A DNA stretch of 64,000 nt from Bellilinea sp034411135 (GTDB lineage Bacteria; Chloroflexota; Anaerolineae; Anaerolineales; Anaerolineaceae). Below are positions 25,092 to 34,598 of this stretch, piece by piece; the stretch's first letter is position 1; every line of letters starts with the position of its first letter. Both the position numbers and the translations under genes were made by a program. The notes below the pieces were generated by a model. It saw only the letters and a list, made by a program, of their open reading frames with translations. It was not told where the DNA came from and ran no database searches. The stretch covers positions 124,001 through 188,000 of the forward strand of contig DAOUMN010000021.1 in assembly GCA_034411135.1 (NCBI GenBank), read 5' to 3'.

Positions 25092-26237
25092 ATGGGTCAA
25101 TTACGTTCCCAACGCCGCCTTCCCTTTGGTTGTTTCCTGATCCTTTTGGCTTTATGCCTGGCATCTACCGCAGCGGGCTGGATGGTGTATCAACTTCCCC
25201 GCTGGGCTGCTCATTCGTTTGGCGCGCCAAACGCAAGGCTGGATCTAATTGACCGGTATGTGTACTCTGCCCGCTTGTTGATTGCCCATGACGACTTAAC
25301 CATGCCGTTGGACCCACGGGCGGAAGCGCGTTCGTTCGTGGTCGGCAGCGGCGAATCTGCCCAGCAGGTTGCCCGTCGCCTCGAGAACGAAGGTTTGATT
25401 CGCAATGGGGAAGCATTGCGGGATTACATGGTGTATGCTGGTTTGGACACTGCCATACAAGCCGGTGAATACGAAATCAGCCCGGCGGCAAACGCATTGG
25501 AGATCAGCAAGGCATTGCTGGATGCAACACCTGCGGAAATATCCTTCAATATCTTGGCGGGATGGCGGCTAGAAGAAATTGCAGCTGCACTGCCCACCTC
25601 AGGGCTGCAAATCACGCCGGAAGAATTCATTCGTGCGGTACGGAATCCCCCGTCAGCTTGGCTGCCCCTGGGTTGGCAGTCAGAGGCTGCCAGCCTGGAA
25701 GGTTATCTCTTCCCCGGGGAATATCGGTTTAAACGTGATGCCAGTCTGCAAGAGGTGATCAGCACATTTATTGGCAGATTCGATCAAGAAGTCAATCCGG
25801 ATTTACGTCAGGCATTTGCCCGACGCGGTTTAAGTCTGTATCAAGCGGTTATCCTTGCCTCGATCGTGCAGCGTGAAGGGGTAATTGCGGAGGAGCGACC
25901 GATGATTGCCTCGGTCTTCTTCAATCGTTTGCAAGCGGGAGTAAAGCTGGATGCTGATCCGACCGTGCAGTATGCGTTGGGATATAACACCCAACAAAAT
26001 ACGTGGTGGACCAATCCACTAAGCCGGGGTGATTTGCAATACGAATCGCCGTATAATACCTATCTCAATCCAGGTTTGCCACCCGGACCGATTTGCAATC
26101 CGTCACTGAATGCTCTTCAGGCAGTTGCGTACCCTGCCGAATCACCCTATTATTATTTTCGGGCACGCTGTGATGGTTCCGGTTTGCACAATTTTGCGAG
26201 GACATTCGAGGAACATCTTCAAAACGCTTGTCAATAA
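25092..26237 (+). CDS. mltG: Endolytic murein transglycosylase MltG
   Basis: A 381-residue membrane-anchored enzyme that cuts nascent peptidoglycan glycan strands. One N-terminal span (about 12-33) is followed by a LysM-like subdomain (about 100-170) and the YceG catalytic domain. The catalytic region reads LASIVQREG, keeping the conserved Glu after Arg, then ASVFFNRL, LDADPTVQYAL and SPYNTYLNPGLPPGPI. In many homologues the first of two glutamates is Glu where this protein has Gln. The final part (YYYFRARCDGSGLH) is typical. Presence of MltG implies a peptidoglycan wall. Confidence 0.93.
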   Translation: MGQLRSQRRLPFGCFLILLALCLASTAAGWMVYQLPRWAAHSFGAPNARLDLIDRYVYSARLLIAHDDLTMPLDPRAEARSFVVGSGESAQQVARRLENEGLIRNGEALRDYMVYAGLDTAIQAGEYEISPAANALEISKALLDATPAEISFNILAGWRLEEIAAALPTSGLQITPEEFIRAVRNPPSAWLPLGWQSEAASLEGYLFPGEYRFKRDASLQEVISTFIGRFDQEVNPDLRQAFARRGLSLYQAVILASIVQREGVIAEERPMIASVFFNRLQAGVKLDADPTVQYALGYNTQQNTWWTNPLSRGDLQYESPYNTYLNPGLPPGPICNPSLNALQAVAYPAESPYYYFRARCDGSGLHNFARTFEEHLQNACQ

Positions 26238-26260
26238 CCTTTTATTTTCAGGAGGGAAGA

Positions 26261-27031
26261 ATGAATGTATTTGGCGTAGATATCGGTGGAACCGGGATCA
26301 AAGGCGCAATTGTGGATGTTAAAACCGGCTCACTGTTAACTGAGCGCAAGCGCTTGCCAACCCCCGAAGGTGCCAAGCCGGAAGATGTTGCCGAAACAAC
26401 CGCGGAATTGGTGCGGCAATTCGCTTATGAAGGTCCGATTGGGTGTGGCTTCCCGGCGCCGATTCTGGGTGGAACCGCGATGATGGCTGCCAATATCCAT
26501 GAATCCTGGGTAGGACTGAACGTCAATGATCTTTTGACACAGGTTACCGGATGCCGGACGTTTACACTCAACGATGCGGATGCTGCCGGGATCGCCGAGA
26601 TCAACTTTGGTGCTGGACGCGGGGTGCGGGGTGTGGTGTTGGTCATCACCCTTGGGACGGGCATTGGCACGGCGATTTTCACCGACGGCATTTTGGTGCC
26701 AAACGCCGAATTCGGTCACCTGAAGATTCGCGGTAAAGATGCCGAATGGCGTGCCTCGGATGCTGCTCGTCAGCGCAAAGACCTTTCCTGGCGCAAATAC
26801 ACCAAACGATTACAGGAATATCTCAGCCAGATGGAGGTGTTGTTCTGGCCTGAATTGATCATCATCGGCGGCGGATTAAGCAAGAATGCGGACAAGTTTC
26901 TGCCTCACCTCAAATTACGGGCGAAAATTATGCCGGCGCAGTTTTTGAACAACGCCGGCATTGTGGGGGCTGCGGTGTTCGCCAGCCAGCAAATGGGCAG
27001 CTTATCCGCCTCCACCCCCGCCGCTGAATAA
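26261..27031 (+). CDS. ppgK: Polyphosphate glucokinase, ROK family
   Basis: A 256-residue ROK-family kinase resembling polyphosphate glucokinase, which phosphorylates glucose with polyphosphate and often also ATP. The phosphate-binding start is VDIGGTGIKG. LNDADAAGIAE is the sugar-binding acid block and TLGTGIGTAIF the second phosphate loop, with EFGHLKIRG after it. PPGK type is favoured over ordinary ROK kinases because the CxCGxxGC zinc motif is absent. AGGAGGG precedes the ATG at 26261. Its last 30 bases overlap the tail of the convergent lyase gene. Confidence 0.88.
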   Translation: MNVFGVDIGGTGIKGAIVDVKTGSLLTERKRLPTPEGAKPEDVAETTAELVRQFAYEGPIGCGFPAPILGGTAMMAANIHESWVGLNVNDLLTQVTGCRTFTLNDADAAGIAEINFGAGRGVRGVVLVITLGTGIGTAIFTDGILVPNAEFGHLKIRGKDAEWRASDAARQRKDLSWRKYTKRLQEYLSQMEVLFWPELIIIGGGLSKNADKFLPHLKLRAKIMPAQFLNNAGIVGAAVFASQQMGSLSASTPAAE

Positions 27032-28459
27032 CCCGCCTTCGGTAAATTTGCGCATATCGCTGAACACTGCTACGATTTCCGTTTCACTAAGTGGTTGACC
27101 GCTGTCCTTGTGTTTTAGAGCACCTTCGCGCACTTTTTCCAAAGCAACTTCCTGGACAGTCAGGTCGCGGCTGAGCGCTTCCTTGACCAAGGCTGCGCCT
27201 GCCAGGTAACCAATGATTGGATTCAATGCTGTGACTACGATGGTGTTGCGCGCTAGCCAGCCTTCGGCTTTAGCACGGTTGGCTTTTATCCCTACCACGC
27301 ACTTATCGGTAAAGGCGTTTACAGCGCCGATCATCACGTGCATCATCTCAAACAAATCATGCGCGATGATCGGCATCATCACGTTCAGCTCGAGCTGCCC
27401 GGCTTGTGAGGCCAGTGCTACCGCCGTATCCAGTCCGATGATGTGGTACATGGACATATTGAGCATCTCCGCCAGTACCGGGTTTACCTTGCCAGGCATG
27501 ATGGACGAGCCGGGTTGTACCGCTGGCAGGCGGATTTCATCTAGACCAGTGGCAGGACCAGAAGAAAGCAGGCGTAGGTCATTGGCGATGCGGGTCAAGG
27601 TGAGTGCCATGGTGCGCAATGACGCGGAAAAGTCCGCCGCGTCTGCCATGGACTGCATCGACTCGAACAGGTTATCGGAAGTGCAGAGGGTCAAACCGGA
27701 GACACGCGAGAGTACTTGTACCATGCGCGGGTGATACTCGGGATGAGCATTCAAACCGGTGCCGGTGGCTGTGCCGCCTATGCCCAGACGGCGCAGCCCT
27801 TCAGCAGCGCGCTGAATTCGTTCCAGATCGCGCTCCACTGCACGGGCGTAAGCGCCAAATTCTTGCCCTAAACGCACCGGCACGGCATCCTGTAAATGGG
27901 TTCGCCCCGATTTGACGATGTCATCGAATTCAGCGGCTTTGGCGTGCAGTGCGTCAATCAGACGGTTGAATGTATCAACCAGTTCATCCAGCCGCCACAG
28001 GCAGCCCAACCGAATAGCGGTCGGAATGGTATCGTTGGTAGACTGCGACATGTTGACATGGTCATTGGGATTAACCCGGTATTCACCAATGTTACCACCC
28101 AGAATAACCGTAGCGCGGTTGGCAAGCACTTCATTGGCATTCATATTGTGACTGGTACCTGCGCCAGCCTGGAAAGGATCAACGACGAAATGATTGTTCC
28201 ACTCGCCGTTCATAACTTCTTCGCCTGCCTGGATTATGGCTTTGGCACGTTCCTCATCAAGTAAACCAACGGCGTGGTTGACTTCCGCAGCAGCGCGTTT
28301 GATCAATGCCATTGACCAGATAAAAGCGCGGTAGGGGCGCATTCCGGAAACTGGAAAATTCATCACGGCGCGTTGGGTCTGTGCGCCATACAATGCATCC
28401 GCGGGGACCTGGATTTCACCAAGCGAGTCTTTTTCGATACGTACTACCGTTTGAGACAT
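27002..28459 (-). CDS. aspA: Aspartate ammonia-lyase / class II fumarase family lyase
   Basis: A 485-residue lyase of the fumarase/aspartase superfamily. The signature loop GSSIMPGKVNPV with the catalytic Ser is intact, as are SGRTHLQDAVPV, GGTATGTGLNAHP and NPNDHVNMSQSTND. GEYRVNPNDHVN and QLELNVMMP lean toward aspartase, which releases ammonia from aspartate to give fumarate, but fumarase remains possible. The protein ends with a run of six glycines, and this end overlaps the glucokinase gene on the other strand by 30 bases. The ATG at 28459 is chosen over an upstream GTG because AGGAGGAAGG is then correctly spaced. Confidence 0.8.
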   Translation of the reverse strand: MSQTVVRIEKDSLGEIQVPADALYGAQTQRAVMNFPVSGMRPYRAFIWSMALIKRAAAEVNHAVGLLDEERAKAIIQAGEEVMNGEWNNHFVVDPFQAGAGTSHNMNANEVLANRATVILGGNIGEYRVNPNDHVNMSQSTNDTIPTAIRLGCLWRLDELVDTFNRLIDALHAKAAEFDDIVKSGRTHLQDAVPVRLGQEFGAYARAVERDLERIQRAAEGLRRLGIGGTATGTGLNAHPEYHPRMVQVLSRVSGLTLCTSDNLFESMQSMADAADFSASLRTMALTLTRIANDLRLLSSGPATGLDEIRLPAVQPGSSIMPGKVNPVLAEMLNMSMYHIIGLDTAVALASQAGQLELNVMMPIIAHDLFEMMHVMIGAVNAFTDKCVVGIKANRAKAEGWLARNTIVVTALNPIIGYLAGAALVKEALSRDLTVQEVALEKVREGALKHKDSGQPLSETEIVAVFSDMRKFTEGGLFSGGGGGG

Positions 28460-28549
28460 GGACACTTCCTTCCTCCTATGGCGATTGTTTTTGGATCAAG
28501 ATGAGCTCTTTTCTCGAAATATACCTGATCTTTGGCGGAAAATCAAATC

Positions 28550-28587
28550 AGCATACCGGGCAACGGCATTGCCGCAGCCTGCATGCT
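28550..28587 (-). terminator. Possible terminator after the ferredoxin gene
   Basis: An imperfect stem (AGCAT with ATGCT outside, GGC and GCC pairs inside) is followed on the minus strand by GATTTGATTTT. It lies 44 bases after the ferredoxin stop and upstream of the lyase gene. Confidence 0.35.
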
Positions 28588-28630
28588 GATTAATGTCAGA
28601 AGAAAAAACGGGAAGGAGGTCTGGTCAGGA

Positions 28631-29041
28631 TTAACCTGCGGCGCTGTAGCCGGGACCGTCCTTGAAATAAGCGTAGTTGTGGGGAATATCCGGGGTCAGA
28701 TCGACGACCTCACCCGCTTTGAGAGTGCGAGTAGCTTCCAGGTGAACGGGCTCGCCATCGTGGTTGATCCCGTCGTACACTTCGGTATAACCCGGAGTTC
28801 CCACTGGCATGGAAACTTTTTCCCCGCCGCGGGCAGTATAGGCAGAAGGAACTTCATCCTCCGGGAAGATTGCCGCATATGGGCATTCCGGTACGCATGC
28901 GCCGCAATCAATGCATGTGTCGGGGTCGATGTAGAACCAGGGGTATTTATCCTCCGGTTTTCCGGGCACAATGCATTCAACTGGACAAACCGTCACACAA
29001 CCGCCGTCACGAAGACACAAACTGGTGATGATATGAGTCAT
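28631..29041 (-). CDS. Two-cluster ferredoxin with C-terminal extension
   Basis: A 136-residue ferredoxin. Cysteines 9, 15, 19 and 23 and then 43, 46, 49 and 53 make two iron-sulfur cluster motifs (GGCVTVCPVECI and CIDCGACVPECP), in the style of seven- or eight-iron ferredoxins of thermophiles. The first 65 residues hold both clusters. The remaining 70 (with VPSAYTARGG and TPGYTEVYDG) are a longer tail than usual. It would carry low-potential electrons in the cytoplasm. GGAGG lies 5 bases before the ATG at 29041. No oxidoreductase partner is adjacent. Confidence 0.88.
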   Translation of the reverse strand: MTHIITSLCLRDGGCVTVCPVECIVPGKPEDKYPWFYIDPDTCIDCGACVPECPYAAIFPEDEVPSAYTARGGEKVSMPVGTPGYTEVYDGINHDGEPVHLEATRTLKAGEVVDLTPDIPHNYAYFKDGPGYSAAG

Positions 29042-29175
29042 TGGAACCTCCGCTGGTACAGATTGTTTACTTGAACAAATGGGGAACTTCAGGATTATTG
29101 TAACCAGAAATTGGGCTGAAAACAATTCTGGTTAACCGGTATTTTCATGACGATAATCCATTTGATGATAGGGGG

Positions 29176-29181
29176 ATTATA
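29176..29181 (-). promoter_or_regulatory. -10 box upstream of the ferredoxin gene
   Basis: A perfect minus-strand TATAAT 135 bases before the ATG; no good -35 is seen. The 297-base divergent region between ferredoxin and the EamA gene otherwise holds only AT-rich promoter-like sequence. Confidence 0.35.
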
Positions 29182-29302
29182 AGAGCAAAATCCTATTTGA
29201 GCGCATTTATGGCAAATAGCACCTCCCTGGGGGGATAATATTCAGGATTTTTACCGCTTTTGTTGGATTGGGATACGGTTATTCTAGCCACTGGTTGGGG
29301 CT

Positions 29303-29329
29303 TTGTCAAGCATTCAAAGTGGCTATAAT
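29303..29329 (+). promoter_or_regulatory. Promoter of the EamA transporter gene
   Basis: TTGTCA at 29303-29308 and a perfect TATAAT at 29324-29329 with a 15-base spacer. Only 9 bases separate the -10 box from the ATG at 29339, so the transcript would have an extremely short leader. Confidence 0.5.
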
Positions 29330-29338
29330 GGAGTGATC

Positions 29339-30268
29339 ATGCAATCATCCCAAAAATCACCCTTGTTTGCCCCGGCGGTCGTATTTTTCGGGATCCTGGC
29401 GGTATCCACTGCGGCGTTATTCATCCGCAATGCTCAACAGGAAGCCCCTTCGCTGGTCATTGCGGCGTATCGGCTAACCCTTGCCAGCCTGATCTTACTG
29501 CCTTTTACCGCGAAAAAAGCACTGGCGGATTTTCGATCCCTTTCACTGACACAGCGCCGGGAAGTGTTGTTGTCCGGTGTGTTTCTTTCCGTTCATTTTG
29601 CGGCGTGGATCGTTTCACTAGAAATGACATCGGTGATCAGTTCCGTGGTGTTGGTGACAACCACACCATTGTGGGTAGCGCTGCTCTCTCCGCTGGTTCT
29701 AAAAGAAAAAATCAGGGGTGGTGTATGGTTGGGTTTGGCGCTTGCTTTGAGCGGCGGTGTGTTGGTTGCCATCAGCCGCGTATGCCATTGGGAGGGCAGC
29801 GTGATCACTTGCACTGGTTTGGGTTCGATGATTGAAGGCAGTGCCTTGCTGGGCAATCTACTGGCGCTAAGCGGGGCTTGGATGGCAGCAGGTTATCTAC
29901 TGGTCGGACGACGGGTGCGCCCATTGCTCTCTTTGGGGTCGTATACCTGCCTGGTTTATACGACGGCAGCAGTTTTTCTGATGCTCTTTGTCTTGTTATC
30001 AGGCAGCCGCATGGTGGGATACCCACCACACATCCTGGGATGGTTAATATTGTTGGCGTTAGTGCCTCAATTGTTGGGGCATTCTTCGCTCAATTGGGCG
30101 CTGCGCTTTTTACCGGCGACCTTTGTCTCGCTGGCTTTGTTGGGCGAGCCGGTGGGGGCAACTATTCTGGCAATGATCTTCCTGAAAGAAGTGCCTCTGA
30201 TGGGAGAGATCACCGGCGGCGCAATGATCCTGGCTGGTATCTATCTGGCTTCGAGGGTGCGAAATTAG
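29339..30268 (+). CDS. EamA/DMT-family membrane transporter
   Basis: A 309-residue drug/metabolite transporter family protein with about ten membrane helices in two EamA repeats. The first repeat runs from VVFFGILAVSTAALF, with PSLVIAAYRL and ending in the SSVVLVTTTPLWVALL helix. The second covers the C-terminal half, ending VPLMGEITGGAMILAGIYL. Members export amino acids, sugars or other metabolites; the substrate cannot be told. The ATG at 29339 follows the promoter directly. It faces malQ convergently with a 33-base gap and no clear terminator. Confidence 0.85.
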   Translation: MQSSQKSPLFAPAVVFFGILAVSTAALFIRNAQQEAPSLVIAAYRLTLASLILLPFTAKKALADFRSLSLTQRREVLLSGVFLSVHFAAWIVSLEMTSVISSVVLVTTTPLWVALLSPLVLKEKIRGGVWLGLALALSGGVLVAISRVCHWEGSVITCTGLGSMIEGSALLGNLLALSGAWMAAGYLLVGRRVRPLLSLGSYTCLVYTTAAVFLMLFVLLSGSRMVGYPPHILGWLILLALVPQLLGHSSLNWALRFLPATFVSLALLGEPVGATILAMIFLKEVPLMGEITGGAMILAGIYLASRVRN

Positions 30269-30301
30269 ATATCGTTTGAACGCTGAACCAGCCCGAAACT
30301 A

Positions 30302-31846
30302 TCAGGAGGTCAGGATGTATTCAGTTGGAGTTTCGTCTTTTTCGGTTTTTTCGATCGTGCAGCGCGCGTACAAGTAATTGACCTCTTTCAGCCGTTTGAG
30401 CACAGCCGGACTGAGTGCATCTGGGTGAAGACGCCATGTCCAGTTGCCGCTGGCGCGACCGGGCAGGTTCATGCGCGCTTCGTTGCCCAAACCAAGAACA
30501 TCCTGCATTGGGGCTAGCGCAAAAACAGCAACCGATGACCAGACTGCGCGGATCATGTCCCAGGCAATATCATCGCCAGCGCGCGCCAGGTAACGGCGGA
30601 TAAAATCGCGCTCTTTTTCAGGGGCGGACATGTACCAGCCCAGGGCAGTATCATTATCATGGGTGCCGGTGTATGCCACACAGTTGCTTTCGTAATTGTG
30701 CGGCAGGAACGGATCAAGCGGGTCGGTAGTGAATGCGAATTGAAAGACCTTCATGCCGGGCAGGTTAAATTGGTCGCGTAGTTCGACCACATCCGGTGTA
30801 ATCACCCCCAGGTCCTCGGCGATAATTGGCAGGTCGCCGAGCGCATCGCGCATTGCCTGGAATAGTTCTGCGCCAGCGCCTTTAACCCAACGCCCGATTT
30901 CTGCGGTTGGCATTCCAAAAGGCACTTCCCAATAACCAGCGAATCCCCGAAAGTGATCCAGCCGTACGATATCCACCAGGCGCAGAGTGGCTTGCATGCG
31001 TTGAATCCACCAATGGAAGTTTTGCTGGCGGTGCATATCCCATTTATAAAGCGGATTGCCCCATAACTGACCAGTGGGTGAGAAGTAATCCGGCGGCACG
31101 CCTGCCACAACGGTCGGTTTGCCTTCGGTATCCAGGAAAAACAAATCCGGGTTTGCCCAGGCGTCGGCGCTGTCGTAAGCGACAAAAATAGGAATATCCC
31201 CGATGATTTGAATGTCCTTGTTGTTGGCGTGCGCTTTTAAATCCAGCCACTGACGGAAAAAGAGAAACTGTCGGAAGGCGTGGCGCTGAATGCGGTCAGC
31301 TTCATTTTGTTTGAATTGCTTAAGAGCATCCTTGTCCCGGTTGCGCAGCGCTTGAGCCCAATTGTCCCATGATACCCCGCCATGGGCTTCCTTGATTGCC
31401 ATGAAGAGGGCAAAATCACTTAACCAGTAGGATTCATTCTCAACGAAGTCGTGATATGCCTTCCGGAGCGGTGAGCCAGTTTTATGCTTGAAGTTTTCGT
31501 AGGCACGGTCGAGCAAGGTCAGTTTCCATTGGATTGCTTCGCCGTAATCAATGTGGTTGGGGATGAATTCCGGGCGATCAGCAAGGTCGCTGCGCTTCAA
31601 TAATCCATCCTCCAGCAGCAGCGCCGGGCTGACCAAATACGGGTTGCCAGCGAAGGCGGAGAAACACTGATAGGGGGAATCGCCATAACCAGTGGGGCCA
31701 AGTGGCAGCACCTGCCATAATTTACAGCCGGCATCAGACAGAAAATTGACCCAGCGATAGGCTTCCGGTCCAAGATCGCCAATGCCATCTGGACCTGGCA
31801 AACTGGTGGGGTGGAGGATGATGCCTGAAGCGCGACTAAAGTTCAT
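30302..31846 (-). CDS. malQ: 4-alpha-glucanotransferase (amylomaltase)
   Basis: A 514-residue GH77 enzyme that transfers maltooligosaccharide segments between alpha-1,4 glucans. The family start SGIILHPTSLPGPDGIGDLG is present. Catalytic blocks include DIVRLDHFRGF (nucleophile Asp), IAEDLGVITPDV (acid/base Glu) and YTGTHDNDT. The ATG at 31846 has GGAGG upstream and lies inside the end of glgC (11-base overlap), so it is translationally coupled. With glgC and glgA it remodels glycogen-type storage glucan. The protein is full length. Confidence 0.95.
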   Translation of the reverse strand: MNFSRASGIILHPTSLPGPDGIGDLGPEAYRWVNFLSDAGCKLWQVLPLGPTGYGDSPYQCFSAFAGNPYLVSPALLLEDGLLKRSDLADRPEFIPNHIDYGEAIQWKLTLLDRAYENFKHKTGSPLRKAYHDFVENESYWLSDFALFMAIKEAHGGVSWDNWAQALRNRDKDALKQFKQNEADRIQRHAFRQFLFFRQWLDLKAHANNKDIQIIGDIPIFVAYDSADAWANPDLFFLDTEGKPTVVAGVPPDYFSPTGQLWGNPLYKWDMHRQQNFHWWIQRMQATLRLVDIVRLDHFRGFAGYWEVPFGMPTAEIGRWVKGAGAELFQAMRDALGDLPIIAEDLGVITPDVVELRDQFNLPGMKVFQFAFTTDPLDPFLPHNYESNCVAYTGTHDNDTALGWYMSAPEKERDFIRRYLARAGDDIAWDMIRAVWSSVAVFALAPMQDVLGLGNEARMNLPGRASGNWTWRLHPDALSPAVLKRLKEVNYLYARCTIEKTEKDETPTEYILTS

Positions 31847-33092
31847 TGGGAAGCCTCCGCGTTTGGATAAATTCACCCTGTTTGATTTCTTTTCCGGAAT
31901 AATCCGATAATACCACATCGGTACCGATCATTCCACCAGCATGGATGAATGTTTCCGGAGGGACGATGGAATTACGTCCGACCATGGCGATTTCAAGACT
32001 ATCTTCGGACTGCTCGCCAATGGTGCAGTTCTGGGCAATCTTCACGCGTTTATCCAGAACGGCGCGGGTGATGGTGGTTTTTTCTCCAATTTCAGCATCG
32101 GTAAAGACGATCGACTCTTTGATCACGGTGCCAGCGTGGACGATCACCCCTGGCGATAGAACACTGCGGATCACGCTAGCACCTTTCTCGATCAAACAGC
32201 CATGACAAATCAGGCTGTCCTCAACTACTGCAGATTGCTGTACCAGTGCGGGAGGGCGCTCTTCGGTGCGGGTGTGAATAATCCAATCCGGGCGGTAAAG
32301 ATCAAAGGCAGGTGGATGGCACAAAAGATCCATGTGCGCCAGCCAATAGGATTGAGAGGTACCGACATCCATCCAATAGCCTTGATAAGGGAAGGCATAT
32401 ACTTTTTTGCCTTCCTCGACCAGACTGGGGAGGATGTTCTTGCCGAAATCGTGCTGGGAGTCCTGCCGTAGACGATCTTCCCACAAGGCTTCGTTGAGGG
32501 TTTCTAAATTGAACAGGTATATGCCCATGTTTGCCAGGGTGGAAGGCGGATTGGCGGGTTTTTCGACAAAAGAAGTGATCCGGTTGGTCTCATCGATACC
32601 GACAATTCCAAAACGCGAGGCTTCCTCGATTGGCACATTGATCACAGCAACAGTTACCTCTGCCTGTGTTTGTTGATGGAATTCAATCAGAGGGTTGTAA
32701 TCCATTGAATAAATGTGGTCGCCGGAAAGAATCAAAATGGCATCCACCTTGCCTCGCTTGATAAAGGTGAAATTTTGTTGAACTGCATCGGCAGTGCCGA
32801 CAAACCAATTGGAACTGCGCGCCCGGTATGGCGTAAGAATGCGCACCCCGCCGGTAAAATCGCGGTTTAGGTCCCAGGGACCGCCAGCGCCGATGTGTTC
32901 AATTAAAGAGTGTGGGCGGTATTGCGCCACCAGCATCACATCGAACAAGCGAGAGTTGACACAGTTGGAAAGCGGAAAATCGATAATCCGGTATTTGCCT
33001 GCAAACGGGACGGCAGGTTTGGTACGTTTGGCGGTTAAGACACCCAGGCGAGTACCTTCACCACCGGCGAGAATCAGGCTTCGGATTTTCAT
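31836..33092 (-). CDS. glgC: Glucose-1-phosphate adenylyltransferase
   Basis: A 418-residue ADP-glucose pyrophosphorylase, which makes ADP-glucose for glycogen synthesis and is usually the regulated step. The N-terminal nucleotidyltransferase part has LILAGGEGTRLGVLT and SGDHIYSMDY; FVEKPANPP is the glucose-1-phosphate site. The C-terminal third is a left-handed beta-helix of hexapeptide repeats (SVLSPGVIVHAG, VLDKRVKIAQN). It overlaps glgA by 4 bases (ATGA) and malQ by 11, forming a glgA-glgC-malQ unit. Confidence 0.95.
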   Translation of the reverse strand: MKIRSLILAGGEGTRLGVLTAKRTKPAVPFAGKYRIIDFPLSNCVNSRLFDVMLVAQYRPHSLIEHIGAGGPWDLNRDFTGGVRILTPYRARSSNWFVGTADAVQQNFTFIKRGKVDAILILSGDHIYSMDYNPLIEFHQQTQAEVTVAVINVPIEEASRFGIVGIDETNRITSFVEKPANPPSTLANMGIYLFNLETLNEALWEDRLRQDSQHDFGKNILPSLVEEGKKVYAFPYQGYWMDVGTSQSYWLAHMDLLCHPPAFDLYRPDWIIHTRTEERPPALVQQSAVVEDSLICHGCLIEKGASVIRSVLSPGVIVHAGTVIKESIVFTDAEIGEKTTITRAVLDKRVKIAQNCTIGEQSEDSLEIAMVGRNSIVPPETFIHAGGMIGTDVVLSDYSGKEIKQGEFIQTRRLPNEL

Positions 33093-34570
33093 TTTAACTG
33101 CTCCACGAGATCAAGATAGATTTTGGCGTACTCAAGAGCAGATTTTTCCCAGGAAAAGTCTTGCCGCATGCCGTTTTTCTGGATAGCACGCCAGGTTTTT
33201 GGCTTGTGATAGGCAACGAAAGCCCGCTGGAGTGCTTCGCAAAAAGCTTGAGGGGAGGCTTCATTAAACAAGAATCCTGTTGATTGGGTTGCCCGGCGCA
33301 AGTCGAGAATGGTATCTTTCAGCCCACCGGTGGCGCGAGCCAGGGGAACACAGCCATAGCGCATGGCGATCATCTGGGCAAGCCCACAGGGTTCGTACCG
33401 TGAGGGCATCAGCAGGATATCGCCTGAAGCGTACATGCGGCGAGCGATGGCGGCGTCAAAGCGAATTAAAGCCCGCACGCGGTCTGGAAATTCCGCTTCC
33501 AGGCTGCGACAGTCGCTTTCCAGTAACGGATCACCGGTGCCTAAAAGTACGGCTTGCCAGTCCTGATTGATCAGGTGCCGCAGACCGGCAACAGCAATAT
33601 CGATTCCTTTTTGTTGGTCAAACCGACTGATCATCACCAACAGCGGAATGCGCGAATCGGCGGGTAATCCCAGGTCTTGTTGAAGAATGCGCTTGTTGGC
33701 TGCTCGCTGATCGAGGGTCTCAATGGAAAAATTTTGTGTTAGCACCTGATCAATTTGAGGATCCCAGGCTTGTTGATCCAACCCATTCAAAATCCCACTA
33801 ATGGACGCCTGTCGTGTCTTAAGAAAATCCTGCAAACCGCAACCAAATTCAGGGGTAAGAATTTCCTGGGCATATCCCGGGGATACCGCCACGATCTGGT
33901 CGGCAGCCAGCAGCCCAAGGGGGAGCGGGAATAAGGTTGCCCATTTAGGCAGGCGTTTATCCTGCGCACGTGGCAGTCCGTATTTGATCATGGCTTCTTC
34001 TGCATCCTTGCCCATAAAGGGCAAATTGTGTACGGTAAACACCTTGCGAATGCCGGAGAATTCAGGGTGCTGTTTCTTCTTGATTTGGAGTGCATAGATG
34101 GTCGCGGCAGTATGCCAATCGTTGGCGTGGACAACTTGCGCTTTCCAATCCAGGCGGCGAATCAATTCGAGCACTGCCAGCGAGAAAAAGACATATTTTT
34201 CCCCGTCCTTTACTGGATCACTGCCATATACGGGGGTATCCGGCAAAATTGGGGGTCCTTCGATAAGGTAAACCGGCGTTCCATCCACATCGGTTAAGAA
34301 GGCTTTAGCGGGTAGCGGTTCTCCAGGATGATCGACCAGGAAAGATGCCACAAAACGCGGCTCTTTGATGCGGGCGTGGATTTCATCATGGAAAGGTAAT
34401 ACCAGGCGTACGTCCAGGTGGGGACCGTTCCACTGGTCGGTTTTTAGGGCACGCAATGCCGGCGGAAGCGAGCCGGCAACATCACCCAAGCCACCCACCT
34501 TGACCAGCGGGGCGGCTTCGGATGCCATAAAGAGGACGTTGAGCGTAGATTGTTTGAAAGGAGCGCTCAT
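33089..34570 (-). CDS. glgA: Glycogen synthase, GT5 family
   Basis: A 493-residue glycosyltransferase that extends alpha-1,4 glucan from ADP-glucose. The ADP-glucose binding motif near the N-terminus is KVGGLGDVAG (usually KTGGLGDV; the Thr is Val here). HNLPFMG, VMISRFDQQKG and LMPSRYEPCGLAQM are the C-terminal GT-B motifs, the last containing the catalytic Glu. It is followed by glgC with a 4-base overlap. Branching enzyme is not in the window. The start at 34570 is 28 bases after the amidohydrolase-CYTH gene. Confidence 0.94.
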   Translation of the reverse strand: MSAPFKQSTLNVLFMASEAAPLVKVGGLGDVAGSLPPALRALKTDQWNGPHLDVRLVLPFHDEIHARIKEPRFVASFLVDHPGEPLPAKAFLTDVDGTPVYLIEGPPILPDTPVYGSDPVKDGEKYVFFSLAVLELIRRLDWKAQVVHANDWHTAATIYALQIKKKQHPEFSGIRKVFTVHNLPFMGKDAEEAMIKYGLPRAQDKRLPKWATLFPLPLGLLAADQIVAVSPGYAQEILTPEFGCGLQDFLKTRQASISGILNGLDQQAWDPQIDQVLTQNFSIETLDQRAANKRILQQDLGLPADSRIPLLVMISRFDQQKGIDIAVAGLRHLINQDWQAVLLGTGDPLLESDCRSLEAEFPDRVRALIRFDAAIARRMYASGDILLMPSRYEPCGLAQMIAMRYGCVPLARATGGLKDTILDLRRATQSTGFLFNEASPQAFCEALQRAFVAYHKPKTWRAIQKNGMRQDFSWEKSALEYAKIYLDLVEQLK

Positions 34571-34598
34571 GAAGGTTTATCCTCGTTGTTTCTTTGGA

